The notes beneath the pieces are model-generated. The model was not told the DNA's origin and made no database searches. It was given only the letters and a program-made list of their open reading frames with translations. Position numbers and translations under genes: made by a program. Positions 1-7,072 of a stretch of 10,458 bases of DNA are shown here, piece after piece; within the stretch, counting starts at the first letter, position 1, and each line of letters begins with the position of its first letter. Source of the DNA: JBCCFK01 sp965262315 (lineage in GTDB: Bacteria; Actinomycetota; Acidimicrobiia; Acidimicrobiales; UBA8592); NCBI GenBank assembly GCA_965262315.1, contig CBDHFJ010000132.1, forward strand, positions 1 to 10,458, given 5' to 3'.

Positions 1-1
1 C

Positions 2-652
2 CAGGCCTTCCTGGCCGAAGAGAAGGCCGCAACCCGAGCCCGAGACGAGCTGGCGGCCAAGCGGCGAGAACTGCCGTGGCTGCGCATGGCCGACGACCAC
101 ACCTTCACCGGCAGCGACGGCCCGGTGGGCTGGGACGAGCTGTTCGACGGCCAACGCCAGCTGCTCGTCTACCACTTCATGTACGGCACCGACTGGACCG
201 AGGGCTGCCCCACCTGCTCGTACTGGGCGGACAGCTTCGACGGCTCGGCCGTCCACCTCGCGGCGCGAGACACCGCCTTCGCCTGCGTGTCCGAGGCCCC
301 GATCGCCGAGCTCGACGCCTACAAGACCCGCATGGGCTGGAACTTCCGCTGGTACTCGGCCGGCGGCACCACCTTCGGCCGGGACCTGGGCGTCACCCAC
401 ACCCCCGAGATGCTCGCCACCGGCGACGCCAGCTACAACCACCACACCGCCCACCCCATGGGCGAGGTCTCGCCGGGCCTGAGCGCCTTCATCCGGGACG
501 ACGACGGCGTGTGGCTGACCTACCAGACCTTCGCCCGGGGCCTCGAGGCCTTCAACGCCACCTACGGCCTCCTGGACCTCACGGCGCTGGGTCGCCACGA
601 GGACGACCTGCCGTTCACCATGGCCTGGCTCCGCCGCCACGACTCGTACTGA
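2..652 (+). CDS. DUF899 family thioredoxin-like protein (5' end outside window)
   Basis: The reading frame is open from the first bases of the window, so the gene begins upstream and 216 codons are visible. The first visible residues (AEEKAATRARDELAAKRREL, then PWLRM) match the helical start typical of DUF899 proteins, so the ATG at 86 is an internal methionine and not the start. The family has a thioredoxin-like fold. A CPTC motif (cysteine codons at 206 and 215) sits in the family-typical stretch GTDWTEGCPTCSYWADSFDG and is a likely redox-active pair. The C-terminus (LLDLTALGRHEDDLPFTMAW, then LRRHDSY) is also family-typical and complete. Its substrate is unknown, and a role as a cytoplasmic thiol-disulfide or peroxide-handling protein is inference. 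No signal peptide can be judged because the N-terminus is missing. It converges on the ABC permease gene with only 6 bases between the two stop codons. Confidence 0.9.
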   Translation, partial: QAFLAEEKAATRARDELAAKRRELPWLRMADDHTFTGSDGPVGWDELFDGQRQLLVYHFMYGTDWTEGCPTCSYWADSFDGSAVHLAARDTAFACVSEAPIAELDAYKTRMGWNFRWYSAGGTTFGRDLGVTHTPEMLATGDASYNHHTAHPMGEVSPGLSAFIRDDDGVWLTYQTFARGLEAFNATYGLLDLTALGRHEDDLPFTMAWLRRHDSY

Positions 653-658
653 CGCGAC

Positions 659-1846
659 TCAGCTCTGGAGTGACCAGGCCTCGCGCCAACCGAGCTTGCG
701 GTCGGTGTGGATGATGCTGCGCACGTAGATGCGCTCGGCCAGCAACAACACTCCGGCTGCGGCAACCGCGGTGATGGCCATCGAGCCGATGACCTCCCAC
801 CAGAGCGCGTCGCCCGACGCGATGCGTCCCGGCATGGCGAACGGCGCCGTCAACGGCACCCACGACACCACTCGGGCCAGGGTCGACTGCGGATCCGACG
901 CCGCGAAGATCGCCCCGAAGTAGCTCAGCATCAGCACCACGCTGACGGGGCCGAGCGTGGACTGGGCGTCCTCCTGGCGAGGAGCCAGCGAGGCGCCCGC
1001 CGCGAACACCGACCCATAGAGGAGGTATCCCAGCACGAACCACACCACACCCGAGATCAACAGCCCGGCGGTCAGCGACGGCAGCGCGTCGGAGCCGAAG
1101 ATCGCCGCCGCGGTGATGGCGGACCCGGCCAGCACCACCACCTGCACCAGGCCCAGCACCCCGACGCCGATGATCTTGCCCAACAGCAGGTGTCGGGCCC
1201 GGACCGACGACAGGACGAGCTCGACCACCTTGGTGCTCTTCTCCTCGAACACCCCCATGAGGATGTAGGCGCCGGCCACCTGGATGGCGATGAACAACAG
1301 GATCACCGAGAAGAAGGCCACGGCTTCTCGCTCGTCGCCCTCGGGGTCGGGCTCGAGCTCCACCACGGTCAGGGGCGCGGCCACGTCGAACGCGCCGGCG
1401 ATGGCGTCGTCGCCCAGACCGGCGTCGCTGAGCCCGCCGACCAGTGCGGCCTGCTGCCAGGCCGGGGTCACCAGGGCCACCAGATCGTTGTCGGTCTCGA
1501 CCATGCGCAGCTCGGCGCCGTCGACCACCAGGCCGTCGACGTCGCCGGCCTCGAGCGCAGCCTCGGCATCGGCCACCGATGAGAAGGACGTCAGGTCCAG
1601 CTCGGTCTCGGTGCGGTCGGCCACCACCCCCAGCGCCTCCACGGCACCGTCCGGTTGGGATCCGACCAGCCCCAGGCGGACCTCGTCGTCGCCCCCGAAG
1701 AACGACCCCAGCGCGAACACGCCGAAGATCAGGGCGACGGTGGTGAGTACCCCGCCGAGGAATGCCTTGGACAGCAGGCGGGACTGGATCTCGCGGCGGG
1801 AGATCAGCCCGATCGCCCGCGTGGCATCCACGGTTGCCGTGGCCAT
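659..1846 (-). CDS. ABC-2 type transporter permease (NatB-like)
   Basis: This is the membrane subunit of an ABC exporter, 395 residues from the ATG. A hydrophobic segment lies near residues 28-50. A soluble loop of about 125 residues follows, presumably outside the membrane. At least five more hydrophobic segments run from about residue 178 to 375. The stretch MGVFEEKSTKVVELVLSSVR after the second segment is characteristic of ABC-2/NatB-type permeases. The partner ATPase is encoded directly upstream and its TGA overlaps this start. Two starts are possible: GTG at 1849 (GTGA overlap) or ATG at 1846 (TGATG overlap). A strong GGAGG lies 7 nt before the ATG but only 4 nt before the GTG, so I prefer the ATG. 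Family members export sodium, drugs or peptides, and the substrate here cannot be read from sequence. Confidence 0.9.
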   Translation of the reverse strand: MATATVDATRAIGLISRREIQSRLLSKAFLGGVLTTVALIFGVFALGSFFGGDDEVRLGLVGSQPDGAVEALGVVADRTETELDLTSFSSVADAEAALEAGDVDGLVVDGAELRMVETDNDLVALVTPAWQQAALVGGLSDAGLGDDAIAGAFDVAAPLTVVELEPDPEGDEREAVAFFSVILLFIAIQVAGAYILMGVFEEKSTKVVELVLSSVRARHLLLGKIIGVGVLGLVQVVVLAGSAITAAAIFGSDALPSLTAGLLISGVVWFVLGYLLYGSVFAAGASLAPRQEDAQSTLGPVSVVLMLSYFGAIFAASDPQSTLARVVSWVPLTAPFAMPGRIASGDALWWEVIGSMAITAVAAAGVLLLAERIYVRSIIHTDRKLGWREAWSLQS

Positions 1847-2772
1847 CACGCCACCTCCTCGGTTGCGCCCACACCGATCAGGACGGACTCACCTGCGATC
1901 GTGGTGAAGGCGTCCTGCAGGCTGGGCAGGTCGTAGTCGAAGCGGGCGATGGTGCCGACCTCGCGGGCACGGGCCAGGAGTCGGTCCAGCTCGGCGTCGT
2001 CGGCCACCTCGACCGTCACCGATCGGGTCGAGGAGGCCAGGACCCGAGCGTCGAGCGCGTCGGCCAGCGGCACCAGCGGCCGGTCCACCTCGATCGTGCA
2101 CAGTCGGGTGCCGCTGGCACCCCGGACTTCGGCCACGGTGCCGGCGGCTCGCACCGAGCCCTCGACGATGACGACCAGCTCGTCACAGATCCGCTCGACC
2201 AGGTCGAGCTGATGAGAGGAGAACAGCACGCCGACACCTCGGCCGACTCGGTCCCGCAGCACCTGCTGGAGCGTCTCCACCGCCACCGGGTCGAGGCCGT
2301 TGAACGGCTCGTCCAGGACCAGCAGCTCGGGTTCGGTCACCAGCGACACCGCCAGCTGCACCCGCTGCTGGTTGCCGTGGCTGAGCTTCTCCAGCGGATC
2401 GTCGGCTCGGTCGGCCAGGTCCAGGGCCTCGAGGATCTCGCCGGCGCGGTCTCGTGCCGTCCGGCGATCGACACCCTTCAGCTCGGCGAAGAACCCGATC
2501 TGCTCGGCCACCTTCATCTTGGGATAGAGCCCGCGCTGTTCGGGCATGTAGCCGAACCGGGCGACGCTCGAGCGATCGACAGGCCGGCCGTCCCAGCTGA
2601 TCGTGCCGGCGTCGGGGGCGACCAGGCCGAAGATCGACCGCATCGTGGTGGACTTCCCGGCCCCGTTGGGCCCCACGAAACCGACGATGCGGCCCCGCGG
2701 GACGGCCAGCGACACGCCGTCGACGGCGACCACGTCGCCATAGCGCTTCGAGAGATCGGTGATCTGCAACAT
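1846..2772 (-). CDS. ABC transporter ATP-binding protein (NatA/DrrA-like, DUF4162 C-terminus)
   Basis: This is the ATPase that powers the neighbouring ABC-2 permease, 308 residues, cytoplasmic. All nucleotide-binding elements are present: Walker A GPNGAGKST (34-42), Q-loop region YMPEQRGLYP (75-84), signature LSHGNQQRV (130-138), Walker B LLVLDEP (150-156), D-loop NGLDP and the H-loop histidine at 187. The C-terminal part, about 225-300 and ending near FDYDLPSLQDAFTTIAG, resembles the DUF4162 extension found in DrrA/NatA-type exporter ATPases. The ATG at 2772 gives the usual family N-terminus MLQITDLSKRYG. The frame extends further upstream, but that extra part is proline- and arginine-rich and unlike the family. 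It is the first gene of a two-gene operon and overlaps the permease start. Its ATG is preceded by GACGAT-GGGGCC, so a weak leaderless promoter is possible. The transported substrate is unknown. Confidence 0.95.
   Translation of the reverse strand: MLQITDLSKRYGDVVAVDGVSLAVPRGRIVGFVGPNGAGKSTTMRSIFGLVAPDAGTISWDGRPVDRSSVARFGYMPEQRGLYPKMKVAEQIGFFAELKGVDRRTARDRAGEILEALDLADRADDPLEKLSHGNQQRVQLAVSLVTEPELLVLDEPFNGLDPVAVETLQQVLRDRVGRGVGVLFSSHQLDLVERICDELVVIVEGSVRAAGTVAEVRGASGTRLCTIEVDRPLVPLADALDARVLASSTRSVTVEVADDAELDRLLARAREVGTIARFDYDLPSLQDAFTTIAGESVLIGVGATEEVA
1854..1858 (-). promoter_or_regulatory. Shine-Dalgarno site of the ABC permease gene
   Basis: The minus strand reads GAGGAGGTGGCGTGATG here. 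The GGAGG core lies 7 nt from the ATG at 1846 and 4 nt from the GTG at 1849. It is inside the last codons of the ATPase gene and is the clearest ribosome site in the window. It argues for the ATG and for independent ribosome loading on the second gene of the operon. Confidence 0.75.
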
Positions 2773-3000
2773 GGCCCCATCGTCGCGGTCAGGGGGCCCC
2801 GGCGGATCCCGCACCAGGCGGATTCGGCCTCCCCCTCGTGACGGAATCACTGGACGCAGCGGATTGTCCGACGAACGAGGACAAGCCGACGGGTCGACCC
2901 GAGAAGACAGCCACCATTCCGGGCGAGGAACGAACCGGCACAACCGGACAGCGCAACCGGGTGGAACAGGCGGCGCGGGATCACTGTCACCACCCGTCGC

Positions 3001-3006
3001 TACGGT
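3001..3006 (+). promoter_or_regulatory. Candidate -10 box (TACGGT) of hicAB
   Basis: TACGGT fits the actinobacterial TANNNT -10 consensus and is the same hexamer found before three other genes in this window. An adenine lies after 7 nt, at 3014, and is the predicted transcription start. That would give a leader of about 75 nt before the hicA GTG. No clear -35 element is visible. The operator-like repeats at 3036-3071 would then lie in the leader. Confidence 0.4.
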
Positions 3007-3035
3007 GCGATCCAGCTTCCCCAGCGAACGGCGAC

Positions 3036-3071
3036 GATCTGTCTAGTCCTGCTAGCCAGATCCGTCTAGTC
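3036..3071. repeat. Pair of 13-bp direct repeats, candidate HicB operator
   Basis: GATCTGTCTAGTC (3036-3048) and GATCCGTCTAGTC (3059-3071) match at 12 of 13 positions and start 23 bp apart, close to two helical turns. The spacer adds another CTAG, giving CTAG-TCCTG-CTAG at 3043-3055 as a short imperfect dyad. CTAG is a rare tetramer in GC-rich DNA, and three copies occur within 27 bases. The site ends 17 bases before the hicA start. HicB proteins with a C-terminal helix-turn-helix commonly repress their own operon, so an operator role is a reasonable inference. Confidence 0.45.
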
Positions 3072-3088
3072 ACCCTGGACACCCCCCT

Positions 3089-3280
3089 GTGAGGAAGCGA
3101 GAATTGGAGCGCCGGCTCGGGAAGCTCGGAGCAACGTTCGTCCGTCATGGCTCCAGCCATGACATCTGGCGACTGGCAGACGGGCGCCTCGAGCCGGTGG
3201 GCCGCCATCGAGAGGTCCCCGAGCAGACCGCACGAATCATCCTGGCCAAGGCCCGGCGAGCGCAGGAGCAGAACAGATGA
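3089..3280 (+). CDS. hicA: HicA family mRNA interferase toxin
   Basis: This small basic protein of 63 residues has the usual HicA length. HicA toxins adopt a double-stranded RNA-binding-like fold and cleave mRNA, which stops translation until the partner HicB neutralises them. The core reads LGKLGATFVRHGSSHDIWRL, with the conserved GSSH motif whose histidine (H24) is the expected catalytic residue. The second conserved part, GRHREVPEQTARIILAKA (38-55), also fits the family. The GTG at 3089 is the only usable start, because an in-frame TAG lies at 3053-3055 and no other start codon follows it. No strong ribosome site precedes it. The stop overlaps the start of hicB as ATGA, which couples translation of toxin and antitoxin. 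The toxin-first order is normal for hicAB. Confidence 0.85.
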   Translation: MRKRELERRLGKLGATFVRHGSSHDIWRLADGRLEPVGRHREVPEQTARIILAKARRAQEQNR

Positions 3281-3681
3281 AACCGACCTACCGCGGCACC
3301 GTGAGCGATTGGGACGGCCGGTACTGGGTGATCTTCGTCGACATCGGCGAGGAATGGCCCGTCGGCACGCAGGCCAGGACCATCGGCGACGTCGACATGA
3401 TGGCCAGGGAGGCCGTGTCGATCCGGCTCGAGGTGCCCGAGGACTCGTTCGATCTGGACATCAGTGTCGACAGCCCATTGGCCGACGACCTGGAGGCGTT
3501 GGCCGAGGCCAGCCGGTGCGCCGAAGCGGCGGTCGAGGCCGAGCGCCGAGCCCGCCGAGCCGTCGCCCATCGGGCCCGAGACCTGGGGCTGACGTTGCGC
3601 GACACCGCCAGCCTCATGGGCCTCAGCCACCAGCGGATTGCCCAGCTCTTGCAGGAGTCACCCGAGCCCAGCCCCACGTGA
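3277..3681 (+). CDS. hicB: HicB family antitoxin with C-terminal helix-turn-helix
   Basis: This is the partner of the upstream toxin, 134 residues. The N-terminal part, about 1-65, contains DWDGRYWVIFVDIGEEWPVG and TIGDVDMMAREAV. This resembles the partial RNase H-like fold with which HicB occludes HicA. An alanine- and arginine-rich helical linker follows (about 68-102). A helix-turn-helix is then likely at about 104-126 (LGLTLRDTASLMGLSHQRIA). The last residues are proline-rich. The C-terminal DNA-binding domain suggests autorepression at the upstream repeats. The sequence match to HicB is weaker than that of HicA, and the assignment rests partly on the 4-base ATGA overlap with hicA. Cognate specificity is inferred from this linkage. 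Confidence 0.8.
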   Translation: MKPTYRGTVSDWDGRYWVIFVDIGEEWPVGTQARTIGDVDMMAREAVSIRLEVPEDSFDLDISVDSPLADDLEALAEASRCAEAAVEAERRARRAVAHRARDLGLTLRDTASLMGLSHQRIAQLLQESPEPSPT

Positions 3682-3683
3682 CG

Positions 3684-3724
3684 CTCCCCCACGGGGCGGA
3701 AGCCGACCTCCCCCACGGGACGGA
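3684..3724. repeat. Direct repeats upstream of the kinase promoter, candidate activator site
   Basis: CTCCCCCACGGGGCGGA (3684-3700) and CTCCCCCACGGGACGGA (3708-3724) match at 16 of 17 positions with a 24-bp period. If transcription starts at the kinase ATG (3760), they are centred near -68 and -44, positions typical for activator binding in place of a good -35. The response regulator encoded just downstream is the natural candidate protein, which is inference. The pair occupies the 78-base gap after the hicB stop. Confidence 0.5.
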
Positions 3725-3746
3725 TCACCCCAGCCACCTCGGTCAG

Positions 3747-3752
3747 TACGGT
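3747..3752 (+). promoter_or_regulatory. Leaderless promoter -10 box of the histidine kinase operon
   Basis: TACGGT lies exactly 7 nt before the ATG at 3760, so the transcript is expected to start at or next to the A of the start codon. No -35 element is evident at the usual distance. The GGGG just before the ATG is too close to act as a ribosome site. Confidence 0.65.
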
Positions 3753-3759
3753 TGGGGCC

Positions 3760-5060
3760 ATGGGTCCCCTGGGTCGCGCCGTGTCGTTCCTCCACGTGCC
3801 GTCCACGCGCGCCCTCGTCCTGCACCTCGTCCTCATTCCCCTCGGCATCGCCTTCACCGTGGTCAGCGCGCTGATCATCAAGGAGGACGCACCGGCCGCC
3901 ATCCAACCGGCGTCGCTGGGCACCACGCTCGGCTTGCTCCTCCCGATGATGCTGATCCTGTTCGGCCGCTACCGCTGGCCCCACCTGGTGCTGCTGGCCT
4001 CGACCGGACTGCTGGTCGCCGTCCGAGAACTCGACGTCCCCGAGCTCCAGGTCTCCAGCTTCACCTGGATGATCGCCCTCTACTCCGCCGGCCGCTATGG
4101 CCGCGGCATCGGCCGCCACGTCGTCCGCGGCATCGCCGTGGGCGCGGTCGTGGTCGTGCTGATCCGAGACGTCACCGAGATCTGGGGCGACCTGGAGTTC
4201 TTCGGCTTCACCGAGCGCACGTTCCTGCTCACCGCGGGGTCCAACATCGGCTGGAACCTCATGGTGTTCATCGGCGCCTGGTACGCGGGCGAGCTGGCCC
4301 GCAAGCGGGCCCAACGCGACCGGGACCTGGCCGCCCGCACGCTGGAGCTCGAGGCCAGCCGGGAGGAGAACGCGCGGCGCGCCGTCATGGACGAGCGGGT
4401 CCGGATCGCCCGGGAACTCCACGACGTGGTGGCCCACCACGTGTCCGTCATGGGCGTCCAGGCCGGCGCCGCCCGCCGAGCGGTGGCCGTCGACCCGACC
4501 AAGGCCGAAGCCCCCCTCCAGGACATCGAGGCCTCCAGCCGCGAAGCGGTGGCCGAGCTCCACCGCCTGCTCGGCTTCCTGCGCCGCGAAGACGAGCTGG
4601 ACCACGACAGCCTCGACCCCGATGCGCTGCTTCCCACCCCCGGTCTGGCCCGGCTGGACGACCTCCGGCGCCAACTCGCGGCCGCCGGCCTGGCCATCCG
4701 CCTCACCGTCAGCGGTGACGAGCAACCGCTTCCCCCCAGCGTCGACCTCAACGCCTACCGCATCCTCCAGGAAGCCCTCACCAACTGCCTCAAGTACGCC
4801 GGTGTCGATGTCGCCGAGGTGACCATCGACTACGGCACCGACCACCTCGGGTTGGCCGTCCGTGATCGAGGCCGCGGGCCCGCGCCGGCCACGCCCGCCA
4901 CGGGCGGCGCCGGGCTGTTGGGCATGGCCGAACGCGTCGCCCTGCTGGGCGGCACCCTCCACCACGGCGCCCGCGACGGCGGCGGCTTCGCGGTCGAGGC
5001 CACCCTCCCCTACGCGGGGCAGGTCAGCGCCGCCCCGCCCGCCACCTCCGGAGCCACCCC

Positions 5061-5064
<4 letters not shown>
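3760..5064 (+). CDS. Sensor histidine kinase, NarL/DesK type (HisKA_3)
   Basis: This is a membrane sensor kinase of 434 residues that would phosphorylate the response regulator encoded next to it. The N-terminal 175 residues hold about five hydrophobic segments (near 18-40, 54-68, 74-90, 120-136 and 162-178) with only short loops, so the sensor is membrane-embedded and lacks a large extracellular domain. A charged coiled linker follows (180-210). The dimerisation and phosphoacceptor domain contains VRIARELHDVVAHHVSVMGV with H221 as the phosphorylated histidine. The ATPase domain shows the N-box ILQEALTNCLKYA (N342), the G1 motif VRDRGRG (D368) and the G2 motif GAGLLGMAERV. The C-terminus is alanine- and proline-rich. 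The ATG at 3760 is supported by the leaderless promoter 7 nt upstream. Its stop overlaps the regulator start (ATGA). The stimulus is unknown. Confidence 0.95.
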
Positions 5065-5717
<653 letters not shown>

Positions 5718-5746
5718 CGCGGCCGCTCGCTGTCAGACCCCTCGCC

Positions 5747-5752
5747 TACGGT
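5747..5752 (+). promoter_or_regulatory. Candidate -10 box (TACGGT) for the DUF2786 gene
   Basis: TACGGT is followed after 7 nt by an adenine at 5760, the predicted transcription start. This would give a leader of about 37 nt before the GTG at 5797. Unlike the other TACGGT genes here, this one then has a GGAG ribosome site (5788-5791) 5 nt before its start. The promoter lies in the 79-base gap after the response regulator. Confidence 0.5.
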
Positions 5753-5796
5753 TGGCGGCACTTCCCCTCCTGCGCAGCTCACGCCCTGGAGTACCC

Positions 5797-6933
5797 GTGA
5801 CCGCCCGAGCCACCGACCTGGCCGACCTCGAGACCACCCTGCCCCTCAACGCCGTCGTCCACTGGCTGACCACCCTGTGGGACAACGGCTGGCACCCCAT
5901 GGACATCGCTCGGACCATCGGGTCCGACGCCACCAACAAGGTCCCGTTGGCGGCCGTGGTCGACGCCATCGCCGTCGATCGCCAGGGCTGGCACCCGCAC
6001 GCCGCGGCGCTGTGGCGGGCCCACGCAGACGACTTGGGCGCCACCCGGGTCTGGTGGGACGAGCGACAGCCGTACTGGCCCCAGCTCGGCCGCCGGCTGG
6101 GCGTGGCCGACTGGGAGATCGTGGGCGGCGCCGCGTTCGTGCAACTGCTGGTCGACCAGCCACCACCCGCCCTCCCGCTGTTCGAGGCGCCACCCACCCA
6201 GCCGGGTCGGACCGCAGGCAGCGCCGACGTGGACAGCGTGGTCCTCGGCCGCATCCGCAGCCTGCTGGCCAAGGCCGAATCCACCGAGTTCGACCACGAG
6301 GCCGACGCCTTCTCGGCCAAGGCCCAGGAGCTCATCGCCCGGCACTCGATCGACGCCGCGCTGCTGGGCGACGAGGTCGACGTCCCCGGCGGTCGACGCC
6401 TCTACATCGACGCCCCCTACGCCAAGGCCAAGTACCTGCTGCTGGCCGCGGTGGCCGACGCCAACACCTGCCGCTGCCTCTGGAACAACCAGCGCTCCAC
6501 GGCCACCCTCATCGGCCATCGTGGCGACCTGCACATGACCGAGATGCTCTTCAGCTCGCTCCTGCTCCAGGGGACCGGCGCCATCCTCGCGGCCGGCACC
6601 CAACAGGACGCCTTCGGCACCAACACCACCCGGTCGTGGCGCAACGCGTTCTGGCAGGGGTTCGCCCATCGGATCGGTCGTCGTCTCGCCGAGGCCGCGG
6701 ACACGGCCCGCGCTGATCACGCACGCGAGACCGGCACCGACAACCTTCCCGTCCTGGCAGCCCGCCAGGACGCGGTCGATGCCGCGGTGGACCAGCACTA
6801 CCCGAGGCTCGGCCGGCTCACCACCTCCATGTCCAACGGCGACGGCCTCCGCGCCGGCGACCGCTTCGGCCACCGCGCCGACCTCGGTACCAGCTCGGTC
6901 CGCAGCGGCGGCCGCCGCCAACTGTCGCGCTAG
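5797..6933 (+). CDS. DUF2786 domain-containing protein
   Basis: This is a soluble protein of 378 residues of unknown biochemical role. The DUF2786 domain is at about 145-190 (VLGRIRSLLAKAESTEFDHE through SAKAQELIARHSID). A conserved-looking region with KAKYLLLAAVADANTCRCLW (210-229) follows. A helical stretch with RSWRNAFWQGFAHRIGRRLA (279-298) comes next, and the C-terminus GLRAGDRFGHRADLG is typical of actinobacterial DUF2786 proteins. The N-terminal 130 residues are rich in tryptophan and histidine (WLTTLWDNGWHPMDIARTIG) and resemble a helical extension. I chose GTG 5797 because GGAG precedes it by 5 nt; the longer TTG-initiated frame from 5752 would overlap the -10 box. It follows the two-component system in the same direction but has its own promoter candidate. 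No membrane segments or catalytic motifs are visible. Confidence 0.88.
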   Translation: MTARATDLADLETTLPLNAVVHWLTTLWDNGWHPMDIARTIGSDATNKVPLAAVVDAIAVDRQGWHPHAAALWRAHADDLGATRVWWDERQPYWPQLGRRLGVADWEIVGGAAFVQLLVDQPPPALPLFEAPPTQPGRTAGSADVDSVVLGRIRSLLAKAESTEFDHEADAFSAKAQELIARHSIDAALLGDEVDVPGGRRLYIDAPYAKAKYLLLAAVADANTCRCLWNNQRSTATLIGHRGDLHMTEMLFSSLLLQGTGAILAAGTQQDAFGTNTTRSWRNAFWQGFAHRIGRRLAEAADTARADHARETGTDNLPVLAARQDAVDAAVDQHYPRLGRLTTSMSNGDGLRAGDRFGHRADLGTSSVRSGGRRQLSR

Positions 6934-6984
6934 GAACCAGCTCACGAGGCCACCAGGCCCCGACGGCGCGCCACGCACCGTGAC

Positions 6985-7019
6985 CAACCTGTCGCGGTCT
7001 CTGGGACCGCGACAGGTTG
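6985..7019 (+). terminator. Perfect 15-bp hairpin downstream of the DUF2786 gene
   Basis: CAACCTGTCGCGGTC (6985-6999) pairs perfectly with GACCGCGACAGGTTG (7005-7019) around a 5-base loop TCTGG. It begins 51 bases after the DUF2786 stop and ends 40 bases before the -10 box of the next gene. There is no T-tract after it, which is common for actinobacterial terminators. A dyad operator for the downstream gene is a less likely alternative. Confidence 0.6.
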
Positions 7020-7059
7020 CATGTCGCAGAACTCGGACGAGCGAGCGCGCAGGCGGCGC

Positions 7060-7065
7060 TAGCGT
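7060..7065 (+). promoter_or_regulatory. Leaderless promoter -10 box of the GNAT-methyltransferase gene
   Basis: TAGCGT, a TANNNT match, lies exactly 7 nt before the ATG at 7073, the same spacing as for the kinase and oxidoreductase genes. No ribosome-binding sequence precedes the ATG. Confidence 0.55.
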
Positions 7066-7072
7066 CGACGCC

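Larger units (their letters stand above)
2773..3088. other. Divergent intergenic region between the ABC operon and hicAB
   Basis: This 316-base stretch has no convincing gene. Open frames crossing it (for example 2838-3092 on the plus strand) show no recognisable protein features. It should hold the leftward promoter of the ABC operon and the rightward promoter of hicAB. Visible elements are three AACCGG hexamers at 2933, 2942 and 2955, a TACGGT box at 3001, and a pair of near-identical 13-mers at 3036-3048 and 3059-3071. I see no TANNNT box for the leftward operon between 2773 and 3000, so its promoter is not identified. Confidence 0.7.

Noticed and set aside
86..652. ATG at 86 as the start of the DUF899 gene
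   Set aside because: The frame stays open to the window edge, and the residues before this methionine match the conserved N-terminal part of the family.
2838..3092. An 84-codon frame in the divergent intergenic region
   Set aside because: No ribosome site, no family resemblance and mixed composition. It also runs into the hicA start and through the candidate promoter and operator.
3753..3759. GGGG just before the kinase ATG as a Shine-Dalgarno site
   Set aside because: It is 2 nt from the ATG, too close to function, and the TACGGT box 7 nt upstream indicates a leaderless start.
3147..4718. A 523-codon plus-strand frame overlapping hicA, hicB and the kinase
   Set aside because: It is Pro/Arg/His-rich low-complexity translation in the wrong frame of three well-supported genes.
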